A stretch of DNA of 64,000 bases, taken from positions 744,001 to 808,000 of the forward strand of contig SEFP01000002.1 of assembly GCA_004144185.1 (NCBI GenBank), read 5' to 3'. Position numbers and translations under genes: made by a program. The notes beneath the pieces were generated by a model. That model saw only the letters and a list, made by a program, of their open reading frames with translations, made no database searches and was not told the origin of the DNA. Position 1 is the first letter of the stretch, and each line of letters begins with the position of its first letter. Below, piece after piece: positions 62,301 to 64,000 of this stretch. Source of the stretch: Sphingobacteriales bacterium (GTDB lineage: Bacteria; Bacteroidota; Bacteroidia; Chitinophagales; Chitinophagaceae).

Positions 62301-64000
62301 ACGTTCCGGCTTTCGGAACCACTCCAACCTGGGCAGATGCTTCGTTTGTATATCTGCCTGATGCCGGCACGGGCTGGAATCAGTCGCATGTTTACCAGTA
62401 CCTGCCCAATACACGGGTCGGACTTGATTATACCGAAGCCAGCCGGGAGTTCCGGTTTGGCCGCATCAGTAGACGAATTGCAGTGCGCTGCAAAACCATG
62501 TATTCAGATGCTGATGTAGACAACAATAAAGTGCAAATCAACGAAGCAGATGTGCAGCGCAGTTCCTGCCGACTGAACTACACAACAATGCAGATTCTGG
62601 TGATCGACTCGGCCACCGGTGAGATGTGGCAGAATACCCCGGACCGGATTGCGGCTTATGGCAGTGCCAGCCGTTGCGGAAACAACCGGAACGTACAGGC
62701 GTTTGAATTTATTCTTAATGACAGCGCCAACCGGAATCTGGGCAGGACGTTTTTAAATGCTATCCCGGCGGGCAAGTTTGTGCTGATCAAAAGCAGCCGA
62801 TACAATCCGTCATACAATCCCACGGATGCCCGTACCTGGCTAGCCGATACAGCCGCTTACGGTTCCGGAAACACGCTCTACCAAACCCTCAAGGACATGG
62901 GCTTTGCCTCGCTGGATTCGTTTTCTGGAAGGCGTCCGTTTGTATTCTGGACTCAGAAACAAACCCCGGGATTTGTGCCGTATCAGCAGGTTGGCAGTAC
63001 CGACACCACTATGATTCTGGCCAATTTTGAAGTGCGTCCATTTGATACCCTGGGGGTTATGAAAAGCACTCTGGTAGGTCCGTCGCAGGCGTGGAAGGAG
63101 CTGCACTGGCAAGCCCATGCGTCTGACGGCATCGATTCGAGTGATCAAAACCGTGTGCTGGTTTACGGCATCCGCCCAAACAACACCGATACCCTGCTGT
63201 TCGGCACCACAGCCCGTGATACGACCATTAGCCAGATTGACGCCGCTGTGTATCCAAATCTGCGTCTTCAGTGGCAAAGTACCGATAATCTTCATCGCAC
63301 GGCGGGCCAGCTTCAGTACTGGCGGGTTAATTACCAGCCGCTTCCGGAACTGGCTTTAAATCCGGCAGCGCATCTGGTCTTCAACGATTCGGCAACCGTT
63401 GGTGAGACCCTTTCCATGAGTGTTGCATTGGAAAACCTGAGCGACCTGCCTATGGATTCGGTTTTGGTACGCTACCGGGTTGTACAGGAGCAGGGAACGA
63501 TTCTTCCGCTTCAAGAGCTCCGGTACCGCCCGCTGGGACCCGCCGATACGCTGCATGCCACCCTCCGGTTCTCATCGATTCCCTATAGCGGCAACAACTT
63601 CCTGTTTATGGAAGCCAACCCGGATTCGGATCAGCCGGAGCTGTACCATCCAAACAACTTGGGGTATCTGGCCTTCCGGGTTTCGCGCGATGTCTTAAAT
63701 CCGCTGCTGGATGTCACCTTCGACAGCATTCATATCAGCGACCGGGATCTGGTGTCTTCGCATCCGGAAATCCGGATTCGCTTCACCGACGAAAACCGGT
63801 TCCGCCGGCTTGATGATACCAGCCTGATCCAGGTGTACCTGCGCTCCCCCAATGATCCGCTCAGCCTAACCAACGGACAGCGGATTGCGTACGACAGCGT
63901 GATCTGCCGCTTTTATCCGGCCAAATACGACAGTACAGGTACGCTCCGGAATGAAGCCTACGTGATTTTCCGTCCTACGCTTACGGCCCGCAGTACGTCC
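59390..64000 (+). CDS. PorU2-like C25 (gingipain-family) protein, partial (C-terminus beyond window)
   Basis: The frame is open from ATG 59390 to the window end, at least 1537 codons, and is missing from the ORF track for that reason. A signal peptide (LLLWVLLVGFMNAVQAQ) is followed by a beta-rich N-terminal region with FKIPVSVNGVYRISLQAL. A C25 peptidase core places the histidine in GILTFHGHAYATGF (about residue 640) and the cysteine in FIALGCNVANIFD (about 671). Several Ig-like domains come next, for instance LRISHINTAGENQLIRELTL and NRIAEMSETNNTFTYELF. Public annotation, as I recall it, uses the name PorU2 for such proteins; whether it acts as a second sortase or as a secreted peptidase is unproven. 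Two TTCCGGAA sites lie near its start and two near the end, with a 3.2-kb gap between. Confidence 0.85.
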   Translation, partial: MRKALLLWVLLVGFMNAVQAQTPSVLGDEWIQYQQRYFKIPVSVNGVYRISLQALSGSGIPGTVTGSQFRLYRMGKEVALTVSTTGAFSGTDYLEFAGIRNDGQADAELYSGIQSNPSRSLFSDTAWYFLTWDASSAGLRNSNGTVSIPTNPASVANRCRATVQKAYGNFFHEGRSNNSLYQFPSSQFEEAEGFLSGMYSPGHTFTESLATPEALVGDATFTTGVAGYALDYYPTGQAGAPAPPHPIKIFADGQLLVDTMYGSQQFCRFQRTLTGGPQNATVPLTYQSRVVSAPNYDYWGVAYAEIQYWRSLNYSGQSLAEFELEPAATDQLLVLSNFATTGGMPRLYDRTNNRYYDGDGAVAGQVRFYLQPAATPRSCLVVAPAGIVAATISDEAHFTDYAAAGNAGNYVIITHPSLETGSGAVTAYKTYRASTAGGSHQPLVVYTPDLYDQFAGGISQHPLAIKHFLSRLQRSAAVKPENVLLIGHGVSYPAYRSGRPVAYSRSLVPTYGQPGSDGLFTDGSVNAPAIGRISVLTPSELTGYLNKIKSYEAALQPANATFAADGWRKKILHIAGASDQNIQASLLQTLNTAATVITDSSFGGEVYTIAKNTTNPVDPFTNEFVDSMMNEGMGILTFHGHAYATGFDYNINTPEIYRNSPKLPLFIALGCNVANIFDTVARTISERYVLSPNGGAVSMLAADLTQFTDFHYDYLIGLYRTLGRTYYGHSIGQQVTHNNALLLQQNTSSRFRTNLEAMIYQGDPALQLYQTPKPDFQIGAAGIKTAPAQITTALDSFRMTVVAYNLAKTFRDTGLKLRISHINTAGENQLIRELTLPQLLFSDTFSFSVAIDKIKDLGLNQYVISIDPDNRIAEMSETNNTFTYELFISGNNLIPVYPYKYSIVNKAPTLKASTLNPFAAEADYLMQIDTTEAFNSPLLQEKRLSGKGGLVKWTPELTYQDSVVYYWRAAYVPAFGTTPTWADASFVYLPDAGTGWNQSHVYQYLPNTRVGLDYTEASREFRFGRISRRIAVRCKTMYSDADVDNNKVQINEADVQRSSCRLNYTTMQILVIDSATGEMWQNTPDRIAAYGSASRCGNNRNVQAFEFILNDSANRNLGRTFLNAIPAGKFVLIKSSRYNPSYNPTDARTWLADTAAYGSGNTLYQTLKDMGFASLDSFSGRRPFVFWTQKQTPGFVPYQQVGSTDTTMILANFEVRPFDTLGVMKSTLVGPSQAWKELHWQAHASDGIDSSDQNRVLVYGIRPNNTDTLLFGTTARDTTISQIDAAVYPNLRLQWQSTDNLHRTAGQLQYWRVNYQPLPELALNPAAHLVFNDSATVGETLSMSVALENLSDLPMDSVLVRYRVVQEQGTILPLQELRYRPLGPADTLHATLRFSSIPYSGNNFLFMEANPDSDQPELYHPNNLGYLAFRVSRDVLNPLLDVTFDSIHISDRDLVSSHPEIRIRFTDENRFRRLDDTSLIQVYLRSPNDPLSLTNGQRIAYDSVICRFYPAKYDSTGTLRNEAYVIFRPTLTARSTS

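Larger units (their letters stand above)
363..63348. repeat. Highly iterated palindrome TTCCGGAA (about 98 copies)
   Basis: By hand scan the exact octamer TTCCGGAA occurs about 98 times, near 363, 1546, 3195, 3659, 4572, 4900, 5344, 6613, 7491, 7658, 7780, 8976, 9011, 9692, 12134, 12187, 12362, 13390, 14229, 14738, 15137, 16205, 16508, 18826, 19241, 19529, 19922, 20216, 20722, 20827, 21102, 21443, 21947, 23382, 25376, 25595, 25809, 26458, 26691, 28110, 28453, 29027, 29427, 30154, 30803, 30927, 31198, 31718, 31863, 32389, 34251, 35098, 35261, 36066, 36892, 38118, 38145, 38432, 40088, 41189, 42259, 42374, 42674, 43162, 43496, 44858, 45150, 46054, 47859, 48187, 48338, 48448, 48749, 49351, 49495, 49739, 50003, 50499, 50728, 50864, 51240, 51709, 52914, 53638, 55116, 55527, 56019, 56678, 57200, 57559, 58286, 58310, 59019, 59238, 59553, 59655, 62861 and 63341. 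Positions are good to about ten bases. A random octamer is expected about once per window. Confidence 0.92.

Noticed and set aside
363-63348. TTCCGGAA as a natural-transformation uptake sequence
   Set aside because: Known uptake words are non-palindromic and often sit as inverted pairs in terminators. Here most sites are single and inside genes, so a HIP1-like role fits better, though uptake is not excluded.
1-64000. tRNA, rRNA, tmRNA, origin or prophage
   Set aside because: No T-arm-like GGTTCRANYCC with paired arms, no rRNA stretches, no dnaA-box cluster and no phage structural genes were seen.

Overview
The window is a chromosomal segment of a member of the Bacteroidota, probably a gliding or type IX secretion (T9SS) lineage outside the gut Bacteroides. 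The evidence is a set of phylum-specific genes (porU, porV, gldJ, a PorP/SprF protein, a PorE-like OmpA protein, a second C25 peptidase, a TonB receptor with a carboxypeptidase-regulatory-like N-terminus). Gene starts lack Shine-Dalgarno motifs, and TAnnTTTG promoter boxes recur. Base composition is a little over 50% GC by eye. I found no tRNA, rRNA, CRISPR array, intact insertion sequence or prophage. About 45 genes are supported; most are core housekeeping or envelope genes.

Layout. 1-3854 (minus): TonB-dependent receptor followed by a surface lipoprotein cut by the window edge. 3984-5156: class III aminotransferase. 5246-12095: T9SS/gliding locus, porU-porV leftward and gldJ rightward, then murF. 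13527-16121 (minus): lspA, a glutaminyl-cyclase-like M28 enzyme and Omp28. 16239-18459: rbfA, a LolC/E permease, apt. 18517-23246: HD hydrolase and DUF6122 pair, two tiny membrane proteins, argS, a lipoprotein. 23451-25355: dnaK behind a long leader hairpin. 25569-27430: a decayed small membrane gene, uppP and a repeat-rich island with a 20/21-nt tandem array. 27434-31862: queE, folD, a SUI1/YciH factor, an unknown 468-aa protein and a degenerate IS3-type transposase-like protein. 31898-38568: MoxR, glycosyltransferase, thioesterase, oxyR, a spermidine-synthase-like protein, M48 protease, plsY, prmA. 38663-42017: PorE-like and PorP-like proteins. 42463-52911: ftsK, lolA, pyrG, two polytopic membrane proteins flanking a metal-receptor protein, and class I aldolase. 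53029-59131: two lipoproteins (one a permuted papain-like protein), a DinB protein, membrane pyrophosphatase and a DUF937-like protein. 59390-64000: a very large second C25 (PorU2-like) protein running off the edge.

How the genes fit together. The envelope theme dominates. LspA and the Lol proteins (LolC/E, LolA) mature and route lipoproteins. UppP, MurF and FtsK serve wall synthesis and division. PorU, PorV, PorP, PorE-like, GldJ and PorU2-like proteins belong to T9SS and gliding. The M28 glutaminyl-cyclase-like enzyme may cap N-terminal glutamines of exported proteins.

The most unusual signal belongs to no single gene. The octamer TTCCGGAA, a perfect palindrome, occurs about 98 times by hand count, roughly once per 650 bp where about one copy in the whole window is expected by chance. 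It occurs in all three codon frames and in intergenic DNA, and is absent from dnaK, pyrG, the aldolase gene and gldJ. It behaves like the cyanobacterial HIP1 highly iterated palindrome, which I do not know to have been described in this phylum. Other points of interest are the 20/21-nt array bounded by near-identical 38-bp direct repeats, the IS3-derived protein without a recognisable catalytic triad, the dnaK leader hairpin, and a terminator whose arm and loop contain the start and promoter box of the next gene.
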